This document shows positions 1 to 7,275 of a DNA stretch of 13,237 nucleotides, piece after piece. A model generated the notes under the pieces. It was not told the DNA's origin. It did no database searches and was given only the letters and a program-made list of their open reading frames with translations. The stretch's first letter is position 1. Each line of letters begins with the position of its first letter. A program made the position numbers and the translations under genes. This stretch comes from Planctomycetes bacterium UBA1662 (GTDB taxonomy: Bacteria; Planctomycetota; UBA8108), in the NCBI GenBank assembly GCA_002320775.1, contig DCKY01000030.1, positions 1,627-14,863 on the forward strand, read 5' to 3'.

Positions 1-2
1 TA

Positions 3-1472
3 AAGATCGTAGCCGCGCGGCAGACCGCGAGTGACATTCGCGCTGAGGCAGAAAAAGAGAGCGGCAGGATAAAGGAAGATTTCCTCGCCAAGGCCAGGAA
101 GGAATCAGACAAACGTCAGGAACATCTCGAGGGAGAGATTGACTCGAAACGTAAAGATCTCGAGTCCGTAGAGTCCAGACTGGCAAAGAAGGAAGACAAT
201 CTCGACAGGAAGTTTGACCTTCTTAACAAGAAGGAGAGCTACCTTGAGAACAAGGACAAGAGCCTCGACAAGCGCACCTCGATGATGGAGCAGCGCGAAC
301 AGGAGCTCGAACAGGTTATTGAAGAAGAGAAGCAGAACCTTTTTCGTGTGACCAACCTGAGCCCGGAGGAGGGCAAGAAACTCCTTCTGCAAAAGCTTGA
401 GCAGGAATTCGGCCACGAGCAGGAGACAATGCTCAATAACATGCTCGACAGGGTCAAAGAATCCGCAGAGACCAAGGGACGGGAGATCCTGGCAAGCTGC
501 ATTCAGCGGTTGGCCTCAAGCTATTGTCGGGATATCACAACCAGCACGATCGAGATTCCCAACGATGAGATGAAGGGGCGCGTCATTGGCCGTGAAGGGC
601 GTAATATTCGCGCCTTTGAAAAGGCCACGGGAGTCGATGTCATCGTCGACGATACGCCGGGAGTCATTATCGTTTCCTGTTTCGACAGCATCCGCAGGGA
701 GATGGCTCGACAGTCCATGGGCCAACTCATCACCGATGGCCGTATTCACCCGGCCCGGATCGAAGAGATTGTCGCCCAGGTAAAGCGTGAGATGAACGAC
801 ATCATCCAGGAGGAAGGCAAGCAGGCCGTCTTTGACCTGAACCTTCCAGGGGTGCATTCCAAGATGGTGACCTTATTGGGGAGGCTGAAGTTCCGCTCCA
901 GCTATGGGCAGAATGTTCTGGAGCATGTGAAAGAATGCGCGCATCTCGCCGGAATGTTAGCCTCGGAGCTGGGAGTCGATCCGGTTCTCGCCAAGCGCTG
1001 CGCTCTTTTCCATGATGTGGGGAAGGCGGTTGACCATGAGATTGAAGGAGGCCATCCCGAGATCGGAGCCAATATCGCCAGGCGGTATGACGAGCCGCCG
1101 GAGGTTGTCAATTCAATCGCCTCGCACCATAACGATGTGCCGATGGAATCGATCTACGCGGTCATTACCCAGATATCAGATTCGATTTCCGGGTCGAGGC
1201 CGGGTGCTCGTGGAGAAACGCTTGAGCGCTATATCAAGAAGCTCGAGAATCTCGAGGCTGTGGCGCTAACCTTTTCGGGAGTCAAAGCGGCCAATGCGAT
1301 CCAGGCTGGACGTGAGATCAGGGTCTTCGTCAACTCACAGAAGGTGGGTGACAAGAATGCCATCAAGCTCTGCAGGGATATCGCTAAGGAGATCGAGAAC
1401 ACTTTGCAGTACCCCGGTGAGATCAAGGTGACTCTTCTCAGGGAAACTCGAGTCGTTGAATACGCCAGGTAA
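3..1472 (+). CDS. rny: Ribonuclease Y (5' end outside window)
   Basis: Membrane-anchored endoribonuclease that starts decay of many mRNAs. The reading frame is open from base 3, so 489 residues are visible. The family is usually about 520 residues, so roughly 30, including the N-terminal membrane helix, lie upstream of the window. Residues 1 to about 150 are a charged Lys/Glu-rich coiled coil. A KH RNA-binding domain follows, with GRVIGREGRNIR at visible residues 192-203. Then comes the HD phosphohydrolase domain, with the metal-binding His-Asp pair in FHDVGK at residues 337-338 and the typical GGHPEIGA downstream. The chain ends with the family-typical VEYAR tail and a TAA stop. ymdB follows 11 nt later, as in many bacteria. 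An internal ATG at 282 would remove most of the coiled coil and is not the true start. Identification is secure; only the start is unseen. Confidence 0.97.
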   Translation, partial: KIVAARQTASDIRAEAEKESGRIKEDFLAKARKESDKRQEHLEGEIDSKRKDLESVESRLAKKEDNLDRKFDLLNKKESYLENKDKSLDKRTSMMEQREQELEQVIEEEKQNLFRVTNLSPEEGKKLLLQKLEQEFGHEQETMLNNMLDRVKESAETKGREILASCIQRLASSYCRDITTSTIEIPNDEMKGRVIGREGRNIRAFEKATGVDVIVDDTPGVIIVSCFDSIRREMARQSMGQLITDGRIHPARIEEIVAQVKREMNDIIQEEGKQAVFDLNLPGVHSKMVTLLGRLKFRSSYGQNVLEHVKECAHLAGMLASELGVDPVLAKRCALFHDVGKAVDHEIEGGHPEIGANIARRYDEPPEVVNSIASHHNDVPMESIYAVITQISDSISGSRPGARGETLERYIKKLENLEAVALTFSGVKAANAIQAGREIRVFVNSQKVGDKNAIKLCRDIAKEIENTLQYPGEIKVTLLRETRVVEYAR

Positions 1473-1483
1473 GCGAGGGAATC

Positions 1484-2278
1484 GTGGAGATCAAGGTCCT
1501 ACTCATAGGTGATATCGTAGGCAAGCCCGGAAGGTCTGCTGTCAAAGAATTGCTAGGAGACTATGTCGCCAGCAATGGGATCGAGTTCGTTATCGCCAAT
1601 GGTGAAAACGCCGCCCAGGGTTCAGGGATTACCGAGAACCTCTTCAAGGAGATTGTTTCCGCCGGGGTAGATGTCGTCACCAGCGGCGACCATACCTGGC
1701 GGCGCAAGGAGGTGATTCCCGTCCTCGAGAGGGACAAGCGTCTGCTGCGGCCGCACAACTATCCCATCACCTGCCCGGGAAAAGGGCGAAGGGTTTTCGA
1801 GACTCCCCAGGGTTTTCGTATCGGGGTGGTGACGGTTCTCGGCCGAGTCTTCATGGGCGGCGTCGACTGTCCGTTCAAGACCGTAGCCCGGGCTGTGGAA
1901 GAGATGAAGGCCTCGACGCCCATGTGTATTGTCGAGGTCCATGCGGAGGCCACGAGCGAAAAGATTGCCATGGGGTGGCGCTTTGCCGGCGAGGTCTCTT
2001 GCCTGTTCGGTACCCATACCCACATTCCAACGGCCGATGACAGGATCCTTCCAGGAGGAACGGCCTACATCACGGACCTGGGAATGACAGGCCCCTATGA
2101 TTCAGTGATCGGCCGTAAGAAAGAAAGCGTCATCTTCAAGTTCGAGACAACCATGCACGCGCCCTTCGATGTCGCCACAGGCGATGTCCGCCTGTGCGGG
2201 GCGGTGGTCACCATCGATACCGAGACAGGTAAGGCCGTTCATTTTGAGAGGGTGATGTTGCGGGCTGGACAGGGTTGA
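1484..2278 (+). CDS. ymdB: YmdB-family metallophosphoesterase
   Basis: Calcineurin-like metallophosphoesterase of the TIGR00282/YmdB family. Members hydrolyse 2',3'-cyclic nucleotides or related phosphodiesters. In Bacillus YmdB affects biofilm and motility decisions and is linked to RNase Y. The 264-residue length is normal. Metal-site motifs are in order: GD at residues 9-10, NGENAA at 39-44, GDHTW at 68-72, EVHAEATSEK around 151-160 and GTHTHIPTAD around 176-185. The start is GTG at 1484, with GAGGGA a few bases upstream as ribosome binding site and the protein beginning MEIKVLLIGDIVG, as expected for the family. It lies 11 nt after rny and 1 nt before xseA, so co-transcription is likely. 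The physiological substrate in this organism cannot be told from sequence. Confidence 0.95.
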   Translation: MEIKVLLIGDIVGKPGRSAVKELLGDYVASNGIEFVIANGENAAQGSGITENLFKEIVSAGVDVVTSGDHTWRRKEVIPVLERDKRLLRPHNYPITCPGKGRRVFETPQGFRIGVVTVLGRVFMGGVDCPFKTVARAVEEMKASTPMCIVEVHAEATSEKIAMGWRFAGEVSCLFGTHTHIPTADDRILPGGTAYITDLGMTGPYDSVIGRKKESVIFKFETTMHAPFDVATGDVRLCGAVVTIDTETGKAVHFERVMLRAGQG

Positions 2279-2279
2279 G

Positions 2280-3545
2280 ATGGTAGAGACGCAGGGCGAA
2301 TTTGATTTCGCTGCGGAGCAGACGACCTGGTCCGTGGGGGAGTTCACCAGGAATGTTCGTGATATCCTGGAGACGACCTTCGCTACACTGCGCGTCAGGG
2401 GGCAGATCGGCAATTTTACCCGTGCCCAGTCCGGGCATATCTACATGACCCTGGTAGATGACGAGGATGGCGGGAAATCGCGGATTTCCAGCTCCCAGCT
2501 GAAGGTGGTCATGTGGAAGGGCCAGGCGGCGAGGCTTCGTTTTGAGCCTGAGACAGGTATGAAGGTCGTGGTGACGGGGAAGGTGACGGTCTACGAAGCC
2601 AGGGGCGAATACCAGGTGGTCGCTGATCGTCTCGAGCCGGAGGGAGTGGGCGAACTCCAACTCGCCTTCGAACAATTGAAACGTAAGCTCGAGGCGGAGG
2701 GGCTCTTTGACTCCGACAGGAAGATGGAGCTGCCCTTTTTTCCGGCCAGGATCGGATTGGTCACCTCGCGGACGGGCGCGGCGGTGCGTGATTTCCTCGA
2801 AACCCTTGACGTTCGCAATCCGCGAGCCCGGGTTCGACTTGTTCCAGTTCGCGTCCAGGGCGAAGGCTCGGCCTCTGAGGTTGCGCGGGCCCTGGAGCTG
2901 CTCCAGGGAAGCGCTGCGGGGGTGGATGTGATTGTGCTGACCCGTGGAGGCGGGAGTCTCGAAGACCTCTGGGCTTTTAATGAGGAGGTGGTAGCCCGAG
3001 CGATTGCCGAAAGCGCGATTCCAGTCGTCTCAGCGATTGGGCATGAGGTTGATTACACAATAGCTGATTTTGTGGCGGATTATCGCGCGGCCACTCCGAC
3101 AGCGGCAGCCTCCGCAGTGACCCCGGATTTGCGGGAGGTCGTCTCGCGCATGGATGGTCTGCGCCGGCGCCTGGCCATGGGGCTGAGGTCGTGGTCGCAG
3201 CGGGGAGAGGCGGAGCTCGCGCAGAAGATGTCCACACGGTATATGTTGAATCCACAGCTGGTAGTCGAAGAGAGATTCGAACATCTCGACAGGGGGCTGG
3301 GAGAGCTCCAGTCTCTGGCCCGCGGCCGGCTGGACCAGTTGGAGAACACGCTGGCTCTTCTCGGTTCGAGGCTCGAGAGCCTGAACCCCTATGGAGTCCT
3401 GAAGCGCGGCTATTCCGTGGTGCTCGATGCTGACGGGAAGACGGTAACCGGGGCGGATGAGCTGAGCGAGGGAGACCTCCTCCGTCTGCGGCTTGAGCGG
3501 GGTGAGGCGAAGGTCCGGGTTGAGGATGCAGGACAGCAGAACTGA
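2280..3545 (+). CDS. xseA: Exodeoxyribonuclease VII large subunit
   Basis: Catalytic subunit of exonuclease VII, which degrades single-stranded DNA from both ends in repair and recombination. The 421 residues fit the family. An N-terminal OB-fold lies at about residues 14-110, containing VRGQIGNFTRAQSGHIYMTL and later VTGKVTVYEARGEYQ. The catalytic domain follows with TRGGGSLEDLW at 221-231 and GHEVDYTIADFVADYRA at 254-270. A charged helical segment, probably the coiled coil that binds XseB, comes next, and the chain ends in the typical LKRGYSVVLD region. ATG at 2280 is 1 nt after the ymdB stop, which implies translational coupling. xseB follows 29 nt downstream. Identification is secure. Confidence 0.96.
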   Translation: MVETQGEFDFAAEQTTWSVGEFTRNVRDILETTFATLRVRGQIGNFTRAQSGHIYMTLVDDEDGGKSRISSSQLKVVMWKGQAARLRFEPETGMKVVVTGKVTVYEARGEYQVVADRLEPEGVGELQLAFEQLKRKLEAEGLFDSDRKMELPFFPARIGLVTSRTGAAVRDFLETLDVRNPRARVRLVPVRVQGEGSASEVARALELLQGSAAGVDVIVLTRGGGSLEDLWAFNEEVVARAIAESAIPVVSAIGHEVDYTIADFVADYRAATPTAAASAVTPDLREVVSRMDGLRRRLAMGLRSWSQRGEAELAQKMSTRYMLNPQLVVEERFEHLDRGLGELQSLARGRLDQLENTLALLGSRLESLNPYGVLKRGYSVVLDADGKTVTGADELSEGDLLRLRLERGEAKVRVEDAGQQN

Positions 3546-3560
3546 AGAAGATCGAATTTA

Positions 3561-3568
3561 CGGAGGAC
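3561..3568 (+). promoter_or_regulatory. Ribosome binding site of xseB
   Basis: CGGAGGAC lies 6 nt before the GTG at 3575. It is a strong Shine-Dalgarno match, and it supports the GTG start for xseB in the 29 nt xseA-xseB gap. Confidence 0.6.
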
Positions 3569-3574
3569 ACGAGA

Positions 3575-3862
3575 GTGGCAAAGAAAACGGCGAAGAAAGA
3601 CAAGGGCCCGGATTTTGAGGGTGAGCTGGAGAAGCTCGAAGAGGCGGTCGCCAAGCTTGAAGATGGCAGCCTGACCCTTGATGAGGCCATCTCCCAGTTT
3701 GAGGGCGGCTTTAAATCATGGCGTCACTGCCAGGATTTGCTTGAGAAGGCCAGGAAGAAGATCGAGGTTCTCTGCGAGGAGGCCGGCATTGCCGGCGAAG
3801 ATGGAGCTTCCCTCTCCTGGGAGGATGTCGGCTCGGGCGAGGACGGGCCGGATGATGAATAA
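3575..3862 (+). CDS. xseB: Exodeoxyribonuclease VII small subunit
   Basis: Small helical partner of XseA, needed for a working exonuclease VII complex. It has 95 residues, slightly more than the usual 70-85. The extra length is a Lys-rich N-terminus (AKKTAKKDKG) and an acidic Gly/Asp/Glu tail. The core carries the family pattern FEGELEKLEEAVAKLEDG at about residues 14-31, then LTLDEAISQFEGG and a C-x2-L-L-x-KA-x-KKIEVL segment. The GTG start at 3575 is set by the strong CGGAGGAC site. The TAA stop overlaps the ATGAATAA start of a small ORF. Its position directly after xseA confirms the call. Confidence 0.93.
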   Translation: MAKKTAKKDKGPDFEGELEKLEEAVAKLEDGSLTLDEAISQFEGGFKSWRHCQDLLEKARKKIEVLCEEAGIAGEDGASLSWEDVGSGEDGPDDE

Positions 3863-3983
3863 ACTGAGCGGAGATTATTTTGAGGGGGAAATTGAACCCG
3901 TGGTCATTAGCTACGAGAATAGGCCGTATCCGGTTGGTCGTTTCGGCCCGCGGCCTTCACTGGAGCCGCGGGACAGGAGATGA
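3855..3983 (+). CDS. Small coupled ORF, 42 codons, unknown function
   Basis: I do not recognise this product. The frame is open between xseB and dtd and would encode 42 residues, starting MNKLSGDYFEGEIEPVV and ending in a basic, Pro-rich tail (RPSLEPRDRR). ATG at 3855 overlaps the xseB stop (ATGAATAA); another in-frame ATG lies directly upstream at 3852. The TGA stop overlaps the dtd start as ATGA. Overlap at both ends, in an operon whose other genes are packed the same way, suggests real translation that couples xseB to dtd. Without this ORF the xseB-dtd gap of 117 nt would be unusually long for this operon. No signal peptide, membrane helix or metal motif is visible. It could also be a non-functional spacer. 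Confidence 0.45.
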   Translation: MNKLSGDYFEGEIEPVVISYENRPYPVGRFGPRPSLEPRDRR

Positions 3984-4447
3984 AGGCGCTACTCCAGAGA
4001 GTCAGGAATGCCTCGGTTGAGGTCGATGGGGAGGTCGTCAGCTCGATCAGAGCCGGGATGCTGGTTTTCCTTGGCATAGGAAAAGGTGATAGTGAGGAAG
4101 CTGGAAGAAAGCTGGCTGAGAAGATTGTCGAGTTGAGAATTTTTCCGGATGAAAAGCACTCCATGAACCGTTCCCTGAAAGATATCGGGGGGGAGCTCCT
4201 GCTGGTTTCCCAGTTTACCCTCCAGGCCGACTGCCGCCGTGGGCGCAGGCCATCCTTCGTCGACGCGGAAGATCCAGCGCGCGCGGAGGAATTATACAGG
4301 CTCTTTGGTGAGAATCTTCGGTCCAGCGGGATCGAGGTCGGAGAGGGAGTGTTCGGAGCTCATATGAACATTCGGCTCGATAACGACGGCCCGGTCACTA
4401 TTCTCCTGGACAGCGGGTCGCTTTCCCGCTCTGGCGGGAACGATTGA
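3980..4447 (+). CDS. dtd: D-aminoacyl-tRNA deacylase
   Basis: Cytoplasmic proofreading enzyme that removes D-amino acids (and glycine mischarged on tRNA-Ala) from tRNA. The 155 residues fit the family. It starts MKALLQRVRNASVEVDG, the typical N-terminus. The catalytic SQFTL motif is at residues 77-81. The chirality-selecting Gly-cisPro motif appears as NDGPVTI, with Gly-Pro at 137-138. FGAHM at 125-129 is also conserved. A short Ser/Gly tail (SGSLSRSGGND) follows the conserved core. The start ATG overlaps the stop of the preceding small ORF (ATGA), and the stop abuts the ATG of the J-domain gene with no gap, so translational coupling on both sides is likely. Confidence 0.96.
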   Translation: MKALLQRVRNASVEVDGEVVSSIRAGMLVFLGIGKGDSEEAGRKLAEKIVELRIFPDEKHSMNRSLKDIGGELLLVSQFTLQADCRRGRRPSFVDAEDPARAEELYRLFGENLRSSGIEVGEGVFGAHMNIRLDNDGPVTILLDSGSLSRSGGND

Positions 4448-5338
4448 ATGTACGATACCAATCGCAAGGAATTCCGGCAGGAGCTTGATTACTACATCAT
4501 CCTGGGAGTGAGCGAGACCTCTACTCGGGATGAGATCCGCAGCTCCTACAGGCGGTTGGTCCTCGATGCGCATCCCGACAAGAATCCCCAGAGACGCGAA
4601 TGGGCGGAGCACAGGATTCGGCTTCTTATCGAGGCCTACGAGATCCTGGGAAACGATGAGAACCGCCGGGTCTTTGATATCCATCGCAAGGCGGCGTTGA
4701 AGGTTCGAGGCGAGAAGGAGCCTTTCTATTTCACGAGAAAGACGCCGGGCGCGAGGGCCCTGTTGATTCTCTTTTACATGACCAATAAGCAGGAGGACCA
4801 GGGCGCGGAGATGCTCGCTGAGATGGAGGAAGAGTTTGGCAGTGGGTACCTCAAAGAGTATCTCTGCCGCGAGGACTACCTCGACAGTCTCTTCCTGCTG
4901 GCGGAGCATTACATCGCGAAAAAGAATTACCTCGGCGCGGCTGAGAGACTCCGCACTTTTTACCATCATGAGTGCCGGTCGAAATGTCCGCGGCATTATT
5001 ACGACCAGGTGATCGGCCACCTCAGAAATCTCTATTTACGCAAGCTGCCCGGGACGTTAGCCCCGCTTCTGCTGACCTCCTACCTTAGCGAGGCAGCCGA
5101 ATTCAACCTCAAGCAGTCGGATGAAATCTTGCGTCTGCATCTGCTGGCGGACGCGGCGCTGGAAAGCGGAAACCTGACGATCGCTCATCGAGCGCTTGAG
5201 AACTGCGGCCGACTCGCCCCTGATTCCACAGAACTGGTTGAGCTGCAGGCCCGCCTGGCGAGCCTGCGGGGGCACGCGCGGGCGGGAAAGAATCCTAGCA
5301 GACGCCCCGGAGCCAACCGGGTGAGGGAAGGCCTTTGA
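4448..5338 (+). CDS. J-domain protein with helical-repeat C-terminus
   Basis: A 296-residue J-domain protein, not a canonical DnaJ. The J-domain occupies about residues 12-75 (DYYIILGVSETSTRDEI onward), with the HPD tripeptide that stimulates Hsp70 ATPase at 42-44. It has no Gly/Phe linker, no Cys-rich zinc finger and no DnaJ C-terminal substrate domain. The rest is predicted helical, with TPR-like signatures such as LAEHYIAKKNYLGAAERLRTF and ADAALESGNLTIAHRALENC, and a basic tail. It probably recruits DnaK to a particular client or complex through the helical repeats; this is inference. ATG directly follows the dtd TGA with no gap. The TGA stop overlaps the TTG start of the next gene. No signal peptide or membrane helix is visible, so it should be cytoplasmic. 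Confidence 0.85.
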   Translation: MYDTNRKEFRQELDYYIILGVSETSTRDEIRSSYRRLVLDAHPDKNPQRREWAEHRIRLLIEAYEILGNDENRRVFDIHRKAALKVRGEKEPFYFTRKTPGARALLILFYMTNKQEDQGAEMLAEMEEEFGSGYLKEYLCREDYLDSLFLLAEHYIAKKNYLGAAERLRTFYHHECRSKCPRHYYDQVIGHLRNLYLRKLPGTLAPLLLTSYLSEAAEFNLKQSDEILRLHLLADAALESGNLTIAHRALENCGRLAPDSTELVELQARLASLRGHARAGKNPSRRPGANRVREGL

Positions 5339-6402
5339 GAAGGCTCTATGCGGTAGTACTTGCAGGTGGGCGTGGAGGACGATTCTGGCCGTTGAGCCGG
5401 AAAGACAGGCCGAAACCTTTTCTTCCGCTTGGCGGAGATGGTTCTTCGCTGCTGTCGCTGACCTGCAGGAGACTGGCAGGGCTCCTCGATGGAGAAGATC
5501 GGCTCTTTGTTGTAGGGCAGGCCGACCACGCCGGTCTCATCCAGCAGGAGCTGCCAGGTCTCGCCCCTGGGAACTTCCTGGCCGAGCCGGAAAATCGGGG
5601 GACTGCCGCGGCGATCGCGCTGGCGGCGCGAGCGGTTTTAAAGCTGGATCCCGAGGGATTGCTACTGGCCTGTCCCTCCGATCACCTCATCTCCGAGCCT
5701 GAGGAGTTTGCTCGTACAGTTCGATTCGCGGTGGATTGCTATGGAGACCTGCCCGCTGAAGCCGATCCGGCGACGGTTGTTCTTGGAGTGGATGCCAGCT
5801 CTCCTGATGCGGGCTTCGGCTATATTACGTGTGGAGAGGAGCTTGCGGAGCTCGCTGGCCTGCAGTGTCACCAGGTCTCGAGCTACGTGGAGAAACCTTC
5901 CCGGGAGATCGCCAGAGGCCTGGTTGAAGGAGGGGGAGCGCTGTGGAGCACCGGGATCTTTCTCTGGAGCGCCGCGGGGTACCTCCGCTTGCTGGAGAGC
6001 TACCTGCCGGAGGTCTGCGGACTGCTCGCTGACTCAGCGCATGAGGCTCCGGCACAGAAGGTGTCTGTTGATCACGGAATTCTTGAAAAGGCCGAGAGCG
6101 TTGTGGCGGTCAGGGGCTCTTTTTCCTGGGCGGATGTCGGGACCTGGGAGCGTTACGGCGCCCAGCTGGCGGCATCAGAAGGAGGCAATCGCATCCGGGG
6201 GAACTTTGTCGGCCTGGATACCGAGGATTGTATCGTTCTGTCAGATCGAAGGATCATAGGTACGGTCGGGGTGAAGAATCTCGTCATTGTCGAGACTGAA
6301 GATGCGATACTGGTCTGTCATCGTGATTCCGTTGAGCGGGTGAAAGACCTCGCCCAGGAGGTGGATCATGCCGCTCGTTCCGAACCTCCATCTGGTGGCT
6401 GA
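5335..6402 (+). CDS. manC: Mannose-1-phosphate guanylyltransferase
   Basis: Makes GDP-mannose from mannose-1-phosphate and GTP, a precursor for surface polysaccharides and glycans. The 355 residues match the single-domain form without a C-terminal isomerase domain. The nucleotide-binding signature is LAGGRGGRFWPLSR at residues 9-22. It is followed by the conserved Lys in RPKPFLPLGG, then NRGTAAAIALAA, PSDHLI, GFGYI, YVEKPS and TGIFLW, and near the C-terminus FSWADVGTWE. The usual Thr in GG-x-GTR is Gly here, and the usual PKQF is PKPF; both look tolerable. The start is TTG at 5335, preceded by GAGGGAAGG. It overlaps the J-domain gene's stop (TTGA), and no in-frame ATG lies before the signature. 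Related sugar-phosphate nucleotidyltransferases are possible, but the motifs favour GDP-mannose synthesis. Confidence 0.9.
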   Translation: MRRLYAVVLAGGRGGRFWPLSRKDRPKPFLPLGGDGSSLLSLTCRRLAGLLDGEDRLFVVGQADHAGLIQQELPGLAPGNFLAEPENRGTAAAIALAARAVLKLDPEGLLLACPSDHLISEPEEFARTVRFAVDCYGDLPAEADPATVVLGVDASSPDAGFGYITCGEELAELAGLQCHQVSSYVEKPSREIARGLVEGGGALWSTGIFLWSAAGYLRLLESYLPEVCGLLADSAHEAPAQKVSVDHGILEKAESVVAVRGSFSWADVGTWERYGAQLAASEGGNRIRGNFVGLDTEDCIVLSDRRIIGTVGVKNLVIVETEDAILVCHRDSVERVKDLAQEVDHAARSEPPSGG

Positions 6403-6440
6403 AGCCTGGAAGCCGATCTGGAGAAGACAGGTGTAACGAA

Positions 6441-6872
6441 ATGGGAAAAATTCTTGGAATCGATCATGGAGACAAGCGCTTCGGGATCGCGCTGAGCGAT
6501 GCGGGTCAGCTCATCGCGACTCCCCGCCGGGTCGCTACCGGAGAAGATGCTCTCTGGGAGACGCTCGGGAGGCTTGTCAAAGAAGAAGACATCGAGGCTG
6601 TGGTCGTCGGCCTCCCCCTGAATATGGATGGGAGTGAGGGGCCTCGTGCCAGGAAGGTTCTCGAGTTTTCACGGGAGGTCGAGAAGAGGACCGGTTTGCC
6701 GGTAAATGCCTGGGATGAACGCCTGAGCAGCTTCGAGGCGGAGAGCGCTCTTACGGAGGCCGGCATACATGGCGACAGGCGAAAGGACAGGGTCGATATG
6801 GTTGCGGCCCAGATTATCCTGCAGGGTTATTTGGACCATCTGAACAAGGAACCTCCGGTAACCGATGGATGA
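6441..6872 (+). CDS. ruvX: Holliday junction resolvase-like RuvX (YqgF)
   Basis: RNase H-fold nuclease of the YqgF/RuvX family, implicated in Holliday junction resolution and in pre-16S rRNA 5' end processing. The 143 residues are normal. Family motifs are present: GIDHGDKRFGIALSD at the N-terminus with the first acidic metal ligand, VVVGLPLNMDGSEG in the middle, then WDERLSS, and RVDMVAAQIILQGYL near the end with the last Asp. ATG at 6441 follows the manC gene by 38 nt. There is only a weak upstream purine stretch as ribosome binding site. It is the last gene of the run before a probable transcription boundary. Confidence 0.95.
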   Translation: MGKILGIDHGDKRFGIALSDAGQLIATPRRVATGEDALWETLGRLVKEEDIEAVVVGLPLNMDGSEGPRARKVLEFSREVEKRTGLPVNAWDERLSSFEAESALTEAGIHGDRRKDRVDMVAAQIILQGYLDHLNKEPPVTDG

Positions 6873-6896
6873 GGCTCCAGCAGCCATTTTTTCTTT
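6873..6896 (+). terminator. Weak rho-independent terminator candidate after ruvX
   Basis: GGCT and AGCC (6873-6876 and 6882-6885) form a 4 bp stem around a 5 nt loop, followed by ATTTTTTCTTTT. The T tract is good but the stem is short, so termination may be partial. The position, directly after the ruvX stop and before rpsO, is where a boundary would be expected. Confidence 0.4.
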
Positions 6897-6925
6897 TGAA
6901 TAGACCGCTGGAAGTCATCTTTAGC

Positions 6926-6953
6926 TTGCCCGAATAGGGCTCTGTGATAGGAT
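6926..6953 (+). promoter_or_regulatory. Candidate sigma70-type promoter for rpsO
   Basis: TTGCCC and TAGGAT are separated by 16 nt, each matching 4 of 6 consensus positions. The region lies between the probable ruvX terminator and rpsO. A short inverted repeat, GCCC-GAATA-GGGC, overlaps the -35 side of the spacer. The assignment rests on motif matching only. Confidence 0.3.
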
Positions 6954-7005
6954 AGCAGGCTTGAAATTAAGAATAGGTACCAGATAGAAGGTCGGTTTAC
7001 GAAGA

Positions 7006-7275
7006 ATGGAAATAACCGAAATGACCCGTTCGGCCGTTGTCGAACGATTTGCCCGCAGCAAAGGCGATACGGGCAGCCCGGAGGTGCAGATAGCTCTTCT
7101 CAGTCAGCGCATCAAAAGTCTCACAGAGCACCTCAAGGAGCACAAGAAGGACCATGCCACTCGGCGTGGACTTCTCATGCTTGTGGGGCAGAGAGCCAAA
7201 TTGCTTCGCTATCTTGCGAGTGAGAATTTCGAGCGCTATCGCACTTTGATTGGCGAACTGGGGATTCGACGCTGA
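7006..7275 (+). CDS. rpsO: 30S ribosomal protein S15
   Basis: Primary-binding ribosomal protein that contacts 16S rRNA in the platform of the small subunit and helps form the bridge to 23S rRNA. The 89 residues are exactly the usual length. The conserved core GDTGSPEVQIALLSQRI is followed by LTEHLKEHKKDHATRRGL and LLRYLASENFERYRTLI. The start is ATG at 7006; a second in-frame Met at residue 6 is possible, but the longer form matches family length. The ribosome binding site is weak. The next gene is pnp, the widely conserved rpsO-pnp order. In E. coli S15 represses its own translation through a leader structure; I did not identify an equivalent here. Confidence 0.97.
   Translation: MEITEMTRSAVVERFARSKGDTGSPEVQIALLSQRIKSLTEHLKEHKKDHATRRGLLMLVGQRAKLLRYLASENFERYRTLIGELGIRR

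Noticed and set aside
2977..3690. 237-codon minus-strand ORF opposite xseA/xseB
   Set aside because: Pro/Ser/Arg-rich translation typical of the antisense of GC-rich genes; xseA and xseB are certain on the other strand.
4292..5020. 242-codon minus-strand ORF opposite dtd and the J-domain gene
   Set aside because: Both plus-strand genes carry clear family motifs here; the antisense product shows none.
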